From Ettlia oleoabundans (Eukaryota; Chlorophyta; Chlorophyceae; Chlamydomonadales): a DNA stretch of 15,468 bases. The stretch lies in the NCBI GenBank assembly GCA_019693395.1, contig JAAMXP010001485.1:2648-18115 (forward strand), given 5' to 3'. The position numbers were made by a program, and so were the translations under genes. Shown here piece after piece: positions 1 to 9,356 of this stretch (positions within the stretch are counted from its first letter, which is position 1; each line of letters begins with the position of its first letter). The notes under the pieces are model-generated. The model ran no database searches and was not told the DNA's origin. It saw only the letters and a list, made by a program, of their open reading frames with translations.

Positions 1-1
1 C

Positions 2-2759
2 TTGCTGCGCAGCTACATCGTGCTCAACCGGCCGTACGCGCTGATGCAGTGGGTGTCACAGGCCTCTATCCCCGAAAAATACGTGCTGATGAGCGAGCCC
101 GATCATGTTTGGCTAAAGCCCATGCCAAATCTCATGCGTGGAAACCATCCAGGTGCGTGCAAAAGTGTTGGTGGTGTGGTGTGTGTGTGTGCGTGTGTGT
201 TTGTGTGTGGGGGTGGGTGTGGGTGTGGGTGTGTGTGTGTGTGTGGGGGGGGGGACGGCAGGTGATGAAATGTATGCTGCCAGGGTGGTGTGGTTGTGGG
301 GGTTCCAAGGAATGGGAACGTGCCGGCATGGAGGCTGCAGGTGAATGTCCTAGAAGGCGTTTCTGCCCAATGCGGATATGTGCCAAAATCCCAGGGACAG
401 TGGTTGGCTGTCAGGTACATTATGCTGTTGCCGTCACGCCCGCAGCCCACTCCACCATGCCATCCACCCACGTGTGCCACAAGCGTACTGTAAAGTATTG
501 CACAATCACCCAGCCCGAGTTCTCGTTCTCACATTCTTGCATGGACTTTCTGTTTGGTTTTGCAGCTGCCTTTCCCTTCTTTTACATTGAGCCCTCCAAG
601 AAGGAATACCTTCCCATCGTTAACAAGTTTGTGGGGCCTGTGACGCGGCAGGAAACTGAGGAGATTGCACCCATCGGTGAGCGGCCGACTCGGGGCTGGC
701 AGCATAAGGCTAGCAGTGATGGCCGTGCCAGCGGCTGCAGCATGCTGGTTGGCGGGAGGCACAGCCCTGTGGGTGGTGTTGGTTTGGCATGCCCACATTC
801 GGTCATAGAACGACTGCATCAACCCGGCTGCAGTCTGATGTTGCACAATTCTATGCGCCCTAGTTCTGCCTCCCTATGCCAGCCACTTGCTTGTCTCTTC
901 CTGGCCTTCCTTCCCTCCAGGCAATGCTCCCACCATGATGACCTGGGAGGACATGAAGAAGGTGGGTGGGTGGCATTGATGCTGTTGGTTTTCCAACCAG
1001 TAGTAGGTTGCTGGTGTGGGTGTGGTTGTTGAACCGGCTGCAAACGTGCCTTGTCCACTTGCTTGCCGCTGTTCTCCCAACATCAACTTTCCCCCCTGTC
1101 CCGATTTGCATGTGGCCGAAAGGCTGCCACCTCTTCAAAGCTTGATTGCAGACCATGCATCCTCTCCTTGTGTTACCCTACATCATACTCTACCCTACTC
1201 AAAAATGTAGGATGACAAGGATATCAATTGAATCTCAGTTTGCTACACTTATGCGCAGGTGATGCCCCTGTTCTTCAACATGTCCATCGCCGTGCACAAT
1301 GATGCAGACGCCACCAAGGAGTGGGGATGGGTGCAGGTGCGCCGGGGCTATGTAGCAGCTGTGAGCAGGGGACGCTGGTTTGCTCGCAGATGGAAGAGTG
1401 CTGAATCATGCGTGGATGCATGGTTTACAAAATAGGCAGCAATTGGTCAGCTTGAAGTGTTGCAAAGCAAGTGTTGCAATATTATTGAGCTGCGGTTGCC
1501 CCCTGTCGGCCACCAGGAGGCGGCGTCCTGGTGCCCTCCCAGCTCCTTGTCCGCGGTTCTTTGCTTCCATCCTTGTTGCGCGCTTGAAGCTCCCCATCTT
1601 TCCCACGACTTGAACCCCTGCACAGGAAATGTATGCCTTCACCCTTTCCTGCTATAAGGCCGGCATCCGGGGTATCGACCTGCACCTCAAGGTAAAGGGC
1701 ATACCAATAGCTGCAGCGCTGCACTTTGCATTGACAGCTGCTGCTGGTGTGTTGGTTTGTTGGTGCTGTGGATACACCTGGCTGCATCCAGGCGGCAGGA
1801 TGGGCACGACAGTGATGTGTGGCCCGTGTAACTTCCGCTGTTTTGGGAATGCGTTGTTGCATGCCGCTCCATCATGCACACCTCATGACTGCCACAACCA
1901 CCGCTGCTCCTCCACTTCCCGTCCTGGTGTTCCTTTCGCTGCTGCCACCACTCAGCTAACTGTCATTGCTTCAATCACTTATGATTTCTCGGTTCTTACG
2001 CTGGTTGCGCCCTGCAGATGATGTCTCAACCCCCATATGACACCAAGCTGGCCCCCTTCTACTTGTTGCACTACACTTATGGCATGGACTACACGCTGGC
2101 TGGGGAGTTCACGCCTGGTGGGTCTAGCCGACACAGCAGTTTAATGCGTTGATTGGTGGCTGTTTTTCGGTAACCTGGTAAATAAACCGCAACCCTCACA
2201 TCGAAATCGCTTCAGCTGCATGCGTCGTACTGCATGCGTGTGGTCGATGGTGGACAATGATGGTATGTAACTTCTGCATTGGGTTCCTTTGCTGCACATT
2301 CGTCTTCAGGCAAATATGGGGAGTGGCGGTTTGACAAGCGATCGTACGCCGTAAAGCCACCGCCACGTAACTTGAGTGAGCCGCCAGCTGGCATGAAGAA
2401 TGAGCTGGTGCGGCATCTAATACATGCCATCAATGAAGCGACAAGCAAGATACCTGGTGGGTATAGATGGATAAGGGCTCCATTGTGTGCTCGGCAACGG
2501 AACATTGATAAGGGCATAGCGGGTGGGTGGGCTAAAGATGCTTGCAACCTCTGCGGTCGAGGTGGGGAGCCGTGCGCAGATGTGGACTGGCAGCAGTTGC
2601 AGTGCCTTATGCACCCTTCTACCATGCCCCCTCTTACGCACAAACAGTTGTCTTGGTCTCCTATCCGCCTGCATAATGGCCCCCCCACTCATGGCTGCAG
2701 GGTGGGATGACTATGAAAAAACAGGTGTGGCAACTCAGCTGTGGGACGGCGTTGTGTGA
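2..2759 (+). CDS. Hydroxyproline O-arabinosyltransferase-like (HPAT, GT95) C-terminal part, 8 exons, 5' partial
   Basis: Probable Golgi enzyme that adds the first L-arabinose to hydroxyproline on cell-wall glycoproteins, a major modification in volvocine algae. Visible exons: <2-152, 566-676, 921-961, 1259-1336, 1626-1691, 2018-2117, 2310-2456, 2701-2759 (stop TGA 2757-2759). All junctions are GT-AG, phases agree, and the join gives 250 codons with no internal stop. Diagnostic stretches in family order are VLNRPYALMQW, the donor-binding acidic motif SEPDHVWLKPMPNL, AAFPFFYIEP, IAPIGNAP, ATKEWGWVQEMYAF, LLHYTYGMDYTLAGE, GKYGEWRFDKRS, PPPRNLSEPPAG and a terminal INEATSKIPGWDD. Plant HPATs have the same order and end soon after the IPxWD segment, so the C-terminus looks complete. 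The N-terminal signal anchor and first part of the GT domain lie left of the window. The related peptidyl-serine galactosyltransferases are an alternative. The sequence match is visible; enzyme specificity is inferred. Confidence 0.9.
172..254 (+). repeat. GT/GGGT microsatellite ending in a G10 run, in HPAT intron 1
   Basis: Positions 172-254 are a (GT)n tract passing into GGGTGT units and ending in ten consecutive G at 245-254. The block at 209-229 has four G-runs of three or more separated by one to three bases, which fits the G-quadruplex pattern on the coding strand. It lies within the 153-565 intron. Confidence 0.9.
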
Positions 2760-2813
2760 GCCCCCGGAGCGACAAGACTGTTGTTCATTCAATGTCGCCA
2801 CCCAAAACCACAC

Positions 2814-2818
2814 TGTAA
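2814..2818 (+). terminator. TGTAA polyadenylation signal of the HPAT-like gene
   Basis: TGTAA, the usual poly(A) signal of chlorophycean algae, occurs 55 bases after the stop codon of the HPAT-like gene. Only the motif is visible; the 3' end itself is not proven, and such a short UTR is shorter than usual. Confidence 0.45.
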
Positions 2819-2839
2819 GCTGCCAATTCAATTTGTGAT

Positions 2840-3293
2840 GAGAGCGCCAGGTCTATGACAACACGACATATGAGCTTGGGCACACAGGACTTCAAACGGG
2901 GCGCATGTATTTCCGTCTGCACCGGACGGCGACAGATGGGTGCTGCGCAGCCAATGGCAGGCAAGCGCATCCGCGGCGGTGCTCGCTGACTGTGTATTTA
3001 GGACACTTGGGTCGCTGCCGCCCTCGAAGACGAGCTGGGCGCTAAGGAGGTGGCAAGGGAAACCCCATCTGGAATGGCGCGCGCCACGCATACCGGGGAG
3101 GTCAGCTTGCGATTGCGGTCAATGCTTCACTTCAGCCAAGACTCGTCCCGGCTCCTTCGCTACCTGCACAAACGGTCGTCCTTCCCTAGCGTGGGTGGGC
3201 ACCCGATACGGTATCTGCTCAATATCTGTGCTGTTCGATGTGCTGGCAGTACTAGTTGCAGTCAGAATGCCTTTGATATCGTTGTAAAGCAGC
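2840..3293. other. Interval between HPAT-like gene and next gene; possible unassigned coding pieces
   Basis: No gene can be assigned. Two plus-strand stretches look more protein-like than expected: an open piece around 2850-2962 (contains YDNTTYELGHTGLQTGR) and a piece opening after a plausible acceptor (CTGAC, then TGTGTATTTAG) at about 3002 that runs to a stop near 3304 (contains LLRYLHKRSSFPSVGGHP). I recognise neither. They could be early exons of the gene starting near 3294, a separate small gene, or chance frames in GC-rich DNA. Confidence 0.2.
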
Positions 3294-5482
3294 ATGCCAG
3301 TTAAACCGTCGGCTGAACCAGAGTTCCCGCCGATGCCCGCACCAGATGTTCTTCACGCGCCACCCCGTCGTAAATCATACCTGCAGCTGGTTGAGCTGCT
3401 GCTTTTAATTGACACTGCGCCAAAGCGGCACTGTAAAGCACTCGCCGTCAGCCCCACCACACAGCTGGGGGTGGCGCGCGTGCTGCTCAACTTCCTTCAT
3501 GGTATGGCGACAGCTGCTGGCGGGTGGTCGGACTTGACTCCACCCACAACACAGGGGCTGTTGTGTGTAGTGCAGCTCTGCAGCTTGCTAACGTCACAAG
3601 GACTGCGACTAGCATTGGCAGCATTGGTCGCGCATGGGGACTCCGAGCGCACTGCCAGGGATGCCGCCAGTTTGCTCGCAGCTCTGCCATCCCGCTGCCC
3701 CAACGCCCTGCAGCAGCGGGAATGGCTGCGACTTTGAGCTGTCACTGGTGAGCTACTTGACATGTTACGTTGTGTTCACTGCTGCCCACACAAGCCCGAG
3801 GAGTTCTACGGCAGCGGCAGCGTCTGGAGCCGGGCGCGAGCGGGCAGCAGCTCCTGTGGCAGTAGTGATTGGTCGAAAGCTGCATAGCTCGCGATGGCGG
3901 CTGTGCAGCACATGACAAGCGCGCTGCCAGCTTTGCTGGAAGATAAACAGCTGCTGGCGGAGCGCTCACCCTTCTGCTGCTGCGTGTTTCAACTGGTGGC
4001 TTCCGCCTCTAGCGATGCCCCATTCACGGCAAGCAATGCTTTGGTCAGCAGCTGGACCACCGATTGGCTGGCGGGCAGATTTGAATGGACACGTTGTGCC
4101 AGTGCAGCCCTTGCGGCTCGTGCCGCTGCTGTGGCAGCACCAGCACCTGCCATGGGTTAGAGAGCTGGCAAGAGATCTCATTGGCTGTGTGTGGCACGTG
4201 GGCGGCGTGTATAGCCAGGTTCGCCAACAGGAGCCGTATAGCCAGTTCCCTTGCCAGCCCCAAGATCCAGCCACATGGGGGCAGGTTGCAGCAGAGGCCA
4301 TGAACGCTTGGGAGCTGCACAACCGCGCGTGCCGCCTCGTGCACTGGCTGCTGCAAGACGCCAGCCCGCTTGTGCTGGTGCCCCGTGTGAAAGTGGAGGT
4401 TGCCGGGCGTGATTCTGTGTTGATAGCACTGGACTGGCTCCGAGTAATGGCTGTGGACCTGTCAAGGGCTGCAGACATCCCCGCTGATGGCGACACTCTC
4501 CACCTAGCCAGGTGCGTCGGACAGCACTGCTGGTTGCAGCTAGCCAAAAGTAACCGGTGATGGTGATAGTGTTGGGCAAGCTCTCAGCAACCCAGAAATC
4601 CCTCACGTGTCTCTACCCGCCTTCTTGCTGCACACCTGCCCTGTGCCCACGCTGTGCGCAGCCCACGTGGCAGCAGTGCAAACGGTGTGGCGGGCGGCCA
4701 GATGCCTGGTGCAAGGTGGGGCCCACGTGGTGTGTGTTTGGGCCATCCCGGAAGGTTCCAACATCACTGCTGGACGTGGCAGTCGGCGTGGCTTCTTGTG
4801 CTACTGAGTGCTGGCCGGCGGTGGGTCACAAGTTTGTTGCCACGCTGTCCGCCCTGCTTGAGGCTGGTCAGGCGCAGGTAAGCAGGGCCAGGGCTGTGCA
4901 CGTGCGATATGTGCCCTCAAATTCAGGTCACTGCATGATGAGGCTGTTGCTGTTGGTGATGCAAGGGTTTGGAATTGAAGGAGTGGCTTCAACCCCACTG
5001 CAAGTTACTTGCACGCTCATATCAGAACCGCGAGAGCTGAAAGCTGTCTCCTGCTGTTGCTTGGCTTGTGACCCCGCAGACCGCAGACCACAGAGTCTTA
5101 TGAGCAGGCAGCAGGATCCAAGCTGCTCATACTTGAATACCTAGCAAACGCTGCGGCGCAGCACCCGCAGGTGGCGCTGCGCAGAGCCGGCAGCGGCGTG
5201 CTGGAATTGATGCTGGAGGATGCGTCTGCCAGCGACGTGGATGAGGAGATGGTCAGTGTAGCGCACAAGGATGGCTCTGGCAAGTGCTTCGAGGGATGTC
5301 TTCGAAGGATGGCTCTGTCAGCCTGCTGCAGAAAGACTGGACGTCCATGCCGGGCGCCAGGCGAAGGGCATAGCGGGGGCGACTGCGAGGCAATGGGTGC
5401 GGGCATGGCAGGGCGAGGGGCATGGTCAAGCAGGCAGGTGCGCATGACAGGGTTGCTTAGGATGCAACCAGCGACACAGTGA
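3294..5482 (+). CDS. Unidentified multi-exon gene, mainly helical product
   Basis: I do not recognise this protein. Coding-like stretches are 3294-3737 (starts MPVKPSAEPEF; helix-rich, with SYLQLVELLLLID and HGDSERTARDAASLLAALP), about 4130-4550 (WVRELARDLIGCVWHVGG, AMNAWELHNRACRLVHWLLQ), about 4662-4715 (AAVQTVWRAARCLVQGG), about 4770-4877 (VAVGVASCATECWPAVG) and 5087 onward (SKLLILEYLANAAAQHP). The best-supported intron is 4878-5086: donor CAG/GTAAGC, acceptor CGCAG, phase 0 on both sides. The last frame stays open to a stop at 5480-5482, but true coding may end earlier, near 5250, where it meets the minus-strand RsmB-like exon. Leu/Ala-rich amphipathic helices suggest an ARM/HEAT-like alpha-solenoid. 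The frame change between 4715 and 4770 needs a very short intron or an indel, and the segment 3738-4130 is unresolved. Start, exon borders and intactness are uncertain. Confidence 0.4.
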
Positions 5483-6645
5483 AGAGGCATAGTAAGGAAC
5501 GGCACAGCGAAATGCCAGCACCCGCAAGCGACGACTTGGGGTTCTAGGGTGCTAGCTTGTTTATCTAAAGCGAACACTGGTGAGCCAGCCACCCTGTAGA
5601 CATGGAATCATGCAGCAAGATGCCTCACAGTGAATGGTTGGCACGTTATCTACGGCATGTTATCCACGTAATAGCAATTCAGCGAGAGCTAGAATGAGCG
5701 GCGCAGCTCACATGTTGTTATGCTTCAGCAACGCAAGCGTGGCGGCGGGGCCGTACTGCTGCAGCCAGCCCCTCCACCAGCCAGGTGGGATGAGAGGCTC
5801 CCACTGCTAGAGCCTCTGCTGCCTGCTGCGGGGACATGCCCTTGGTGGGCGGCGGCGGCAGTGGGAGTGCGCCGCTCTCTACGCTGCGCGCAGCATTCCT
5901 GCGCAGAGGACATGCGTGGCCGGCGGGCATGGGAGTCACGGGAGTCGCAAATGGCGGTTGCCAGGGGTTGTGCGGGTAACACTCGTATCAATTTGGTATT
6001 GGGCCGCAATACGGCGGTTGGCCTGGTTTCTGGAAAGTGCATGTTCAGGTGATCATGAATTGTGCAACTACGCGTGACTCGCCTTAGCACGCCGTTTGCA
6101 ACATTGCCCGCGCCCTGGTGCATCACTGCTTTTAGGAAATCCACGTAGCTCCCCACCACACCGTAGCTGGCATCTGTGAACGGGTGTATTGATAGAACAA
6201 CAGTGAAAAGTCAATCAACACTTCACCCCTATACAGAACGTGAAAAAGAAGTGCAGAACTGTCTGGCGAGCACAGTGTAGCAGCGTGGCGTGGTTGTGTG
6301 CTTGACATGCACAGCAGAGCAGAGCAGACTAGAGCGTGCCTGACATCAGAAGCAGCGGAGCAGAAGCAGCACAGCACAGCATGCAAAGCAGCAGCACATA
6401 CTCCAGCTCTGCGAGTTGGAACAGCCCAAGGCGCAGCACAGCACAGCGCAGCAGTTCAAAACAGAGCATGCGCAGCAGCCACATTGCTCACTCTTCAACT
6501 CTGCCAGTTCATACAGCCCAAGGCGCAATGCGTTCCGCAGCGGCGCATCCAAGTCATCAATGCTGCGCCCCCTCAGTAGCGCGCTCAGTGTGTAGTCCAA
6601 GCGGCGGCGCCAGCGGGTCACTCCGCTGACCAGCGAATGCAAACA
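5253..6645 (-). pseudogene. RsmB/NOP2-Sun-type rRNA cytosine-5 methyltransferase, N-terminal part only, frameshifted
   Basis: Family members methylate cytosine in rRNA using SAM; bacterial-type RsmB proteins start with a NusB-like RNA-binding domain. Four minus-strand exons give this order: about 6645-6492 (LVSGVTRWRRRLDYTLSALL, then APLRNALRLGLYELAEL), 6173-6072 (DFLKAVMHQGAGNVANGVLRR), 5878-5712 (SGALPLPPPPTKGMSPQQ, SHPTWLVE, WLQQYGPAATLALLKHNN) and 5382-5253 (RPRYALRLAPGMDVQSFCSR). The NusB-like part and the SHPxWLV linker are clear family signatures. Donors are GTGAGC at exon 1 and exon 3; the second donor (GTAGTT) and its acceptor (TAG) are less certain. Within exon 3 a +1 shift is needed at the C4 run 5769-5772 between WLVE and WLQQYG. 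The last exon reaches a stop at 5253-5255, and no PGGKT or DxPC catalytic motif was found further left, where the convergent unidentified gene lies. So it is a truncated or decayed gene, or the assembly is faulty here. Confidence 0.7.
6300..6475. repeat. AGC/CAG-rich low-complexity stretch
   Basis: Imperfect CAG/AGC/GCACAGC units run through about 6310-6475, inside the intron between the first two recognised RsmB-like exons. Frames that look open here are poly-Ser/Ala/Cys artefacts of the repeat. Confidence 0.6.
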
Positions 6646-6799
6646 GGCGGAGGGGATGAAATTGAGGGGAAAGGTAGGCAAGCGAGAGCTGAGGCGAGAA
6701 CAACATAGTGCAGAGGTAAATTAGGAATCCAGCGAGTGACAGCTGCTGATACATGTATGCAAAAGGCGATCAGAAAATGTTCAACCAATCTTGTTGGAA

Positions 6800-6875
6800 G
6801 CCAATCAGCCAGCCAGTCAAGCCAGCAAAGCAAGTCAAGCCAGTAGATCGGCCAAAACTACTGAAGCCAGCCAGT
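6800..6875. repeat. Imperfect AGCCAGCCAGTCA short-unit repeat
   Basis: Short units AGCCAGCC, AGTCAAGCC and AGCAAAGC recur in a 75-base stretch. No coding potential is seen. Confidence 0.45.
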
Positions 6876-6959
6876 AGTGCGCACCACAACCCCCACACAT
6901 GGCTGTCAGAGCGTGGCTATTGGGCGCCTTAATGCCGTTGTCTATGGCGGAAAACTCTG

Positions 6960-7060
6960 CAATAGCTGTGGTTGCTTTGCCTACAAATGCTTGACAGGCG
7001 GCTGGCTAGCAGCTCAGCATAAGCTGCGGTATCATTGCCGCCCCGGTGGTTGGAATCTCC
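6960..7060 (-). CDS. Possible upstream exon of the RsmB-like gene
   Basis: On the minus strand this stretch reads NDTAAYAELLASRLSSI, resembling the helix near the N-terminus of RsmB/NusB-type domains (consensus like GGAYANLLLxxxL), and lies upstream of the LVSGVTRW exon as expected. A possible donor GTAGGC follows. About 20 residues of the expected helix between this and LVSG are not convincingly found, so the link is tentative. Confidence 0.3.
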
Positions 7061-7467
7061 AGTTGCTGCTGTGCCAAGGCTGCGTGTTAGCACTGCAACC
7101 CAATTGGAGCTGGGGACTATGGACAGCATTGCGGGCAAGCAAGGCATTAACTTTACGGGTGTAGCACGGCAATCGCTTACTATCTGTCGCTGCAACCAGC
7201 GCCTGACACACTGCAAACTGAATGAAATCGTGCGAGGAACTGTCCAGCAGCTGGGAACGCTCCGAACCCTTCCTTACAGCCCCACACCCACCCTATCCGA
7301 CCCACATGAGGGTCAGCTGCCACCATTCTTGCTTGCATGCATGGACCCGCCCACCTTCGAAACGCCAGCTTAACAAACACAGCCTCAGAATGCCACCAAG
7401 ACGTGCTTGCAACAAGCACCCACGCCTCCTCGTCGCATGTCGCATAGCACCAACAAGAAGGCGGCCC

Positions 7468-7607
7468 ATTGGCATGGTGTTGCAGCATTCCCAAACATGG
7501 CCCAGCAAGAACGCAAGGTACTGGGAGGCAAGAGAGCATTGGCATGGTGTTGCAGCATTCCCAAACATGGCCCAGCAAGAACGCAAGGGACTGGGAGGCA
7601 AGGGAGA
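7468..7607. repeat. 70-base direct tandem repeat, two copies
   Basis: The unit starting ATTGGCATGGTGTTGCAGC occurs at 7468-7537 and again at 7538-7607. Two differences near the 3' end of the unit are apparent (GGTACT/GGGACT and AGAGAG/AGGGAG). The copies abut exactly. 70 is not a multiple of three, so this is not an in-frame protein repeat. Confidence 0.9.
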
Positions 7608-7989
7608 ACCGGGGTAGCAGGGTTGGTGCCCTAGAACCGCGTGGATCCGTGAGCTAGTTTTGCATCCTGAGGCTGCTCATCACTGCCCAGGCAACAGAGA
7701 TAATGCCATGAGCATACGCTGGGCATATCGAGGTGGGAATGCTCCCGTTCAGCCTCGCAAATGCTGTCCAACAACTTTGCCTCTTTAGGCAGAGGCATGG
7801 GTTATTCCCATGCCAACCCAACACTCACCTCTCAGTGGCCTAGTAAAATAGCTTCTTGCTTGCACTTCTCACACGGCTTTACCAGCGCACAAGCTGGCAA
7901 AAACGATGTGCACGGCGGCTGCCTGCCGCTGCTGTCTTGTGAAGTCGTTGTTGCCCCTTGAGGTGGCTGACCACTCACTCATTTGGCAG

Positions 7990-8143
7990 GAGTATACCCA
8001 CTGAACAGCGATATGAAAAGATGCTGACATGTACCAAAGGAGCTGCAAAGTGGGAGGAAAAGGTCGCTGGCTTGGTGCAAGACGCCATGAGCTGTTTTGA
8101 TGAGTTTGATGTGAAAGTGCTGGTGCACAAGTATCGAACATAG
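7990..8143 (+). CDS. Possible terminal exon of an unidentified gene
   Basis: After a good acceptor (CATTTGGCAG ending at 7989) an open frame reads SIPTEQRYEKMLTCTKGAA, then KWEEKVAGLVQDAMSCFDEF and DVKVLVHKYRT, with a TAG stop at 8141-8143. The charged helical composition and balanced codons look like real coding sequence. I do not recognise the family and found no convincing upstream exon between 7060 and 7960, so the rest of the gene is missing or unrecognised. No TGTAA follows within 150 bases. Confidence 0.35.
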
Positions 8144-8149
8144 AAGAGG

Positions 8150-9300
8150 GGTGTCGATGTGTGAAGTTGGCTGACTAGTTGACAGCAGAAACTCCAGTAA
8201 TAGTGAACCTGCTTCTCAGTTGGTAGAACAATGCGTAGTCAGGAAAGTAAAGCTTGCAGGGTGGCAGCGTCGGCTTAAACTTGAAGCCTGACAACACAGT
8301 GTTTGCTGAACGAACGCAGAGTGACAGACAACACTCCACTCACTGCTAACCGGCGTGCAAAGCACCACTTAATGCACTCGTGAGCAGCAACATACGTGGA
8401 CTCTGGCGGCAGGCTGGCCAGTAGCGTGGCTGCAGCTGCACCTGCTTGGGCGGCTTTGGAACAGGGCTTGCTTTGGCAAAATGTCTGCTTCGGCTGTTGC
8501 TGCATGCAAATGTGCGAGTGCAGTGCCAGCCGTCGAGCCCCCTGTTGCAGGTGCTGCACCGGCTGCTCTTCTGTGACGCCGCAAGCAGCAACACTGCCGC
8601 TACCAGACGGAGCCCAATAACATAGTATGCACGCTGCAACTGTAACCCCCCTCAAAGCAAAGCAAAAGCAACCGTTGCTCCTGGCAGGTTTGTACAACGC
8701 CAGGGCAGTAAACTGCCGCCGAGCCTTAAAAAGGCCGCTGCCGCCAATTTCACTGATACCCTGCAGCCTGCCTGCAGCTTCAACAATCTTCCAGGTAAAG
8801 TTGGTCGGCCACGAGAGGCGGCTGTGAGAACACCTGGCCGCACCTAAGACAGCTGGAGCCCTGTCACCTGTCACCATGAGACGGGCACTAGCCGCAACAC
8901 TCGGCGCAATTGAGTTTTGCGTAGAGGTTAGGGGATCCTCGACAGCACGGTACGCGAGCACCCTGGTACCAACTGGTGACCAACTCCCAGCCCTGGGGCA
9001 GGTCACTGCAACTCGCTTTGCAAAGCTCCCGCTCGTCTCGGTGAGGGCAGTAACATACGATGCGTGACGCAGAGTCCGCGTTATACTCGAAAGGGCGCGG
9101 GGATTGCATGTCCCTGTTGCAAGGAAAAATGCAAGCAGTGCTACGAGTGCTGTTTCTGAGTTTTGACTTGCTGCGAAAACGGCATTTACCGTACCCAGCG
9201 CCCGGTATCCCGTTTGCTGGCCCTCCCACTGTGCAGGTGCAGCAGCGCGTGTAGATGTTGCCGACCTGCAACGTTGGTTAACCACGATAGCAGGGCATAG
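8150..9300. other. No supportable gene; contains a long minus-strand open frame
   Basis: A minus-strand frame is open for 342 codons (9303-8275). Its translation shows no recognisable domain, is rich in Ser/Ala/Arg/Cys, and has no clear start context or neighbours in phase. It may be a chance frame in GC-rich DNA or part of an unknown gene. No RNA gene or repeat was seen. Confidence 0.3.
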
Positions 9301-9356
9301 CAACTGATTTGCCCGGCGCAGAAATCAATTCCCCGGCCATTGTTGGATTACTTGGA

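Noticed and set aside
49..1032. 327-codon plus-strand open frame at the left end
   Set aside because: It runs through intron 1 and the microsatellite in a different frame from the HPAT exons at both ends; only the spliced frame matches the family.
3894..4160. Plus-strand frame beginning MAAVQHMTSALPALL
   Set aside because: It overlaps the 4015-4560 frame, which has the more protein-like composition; I could not choose borders, so this frame is not listed as an exon.
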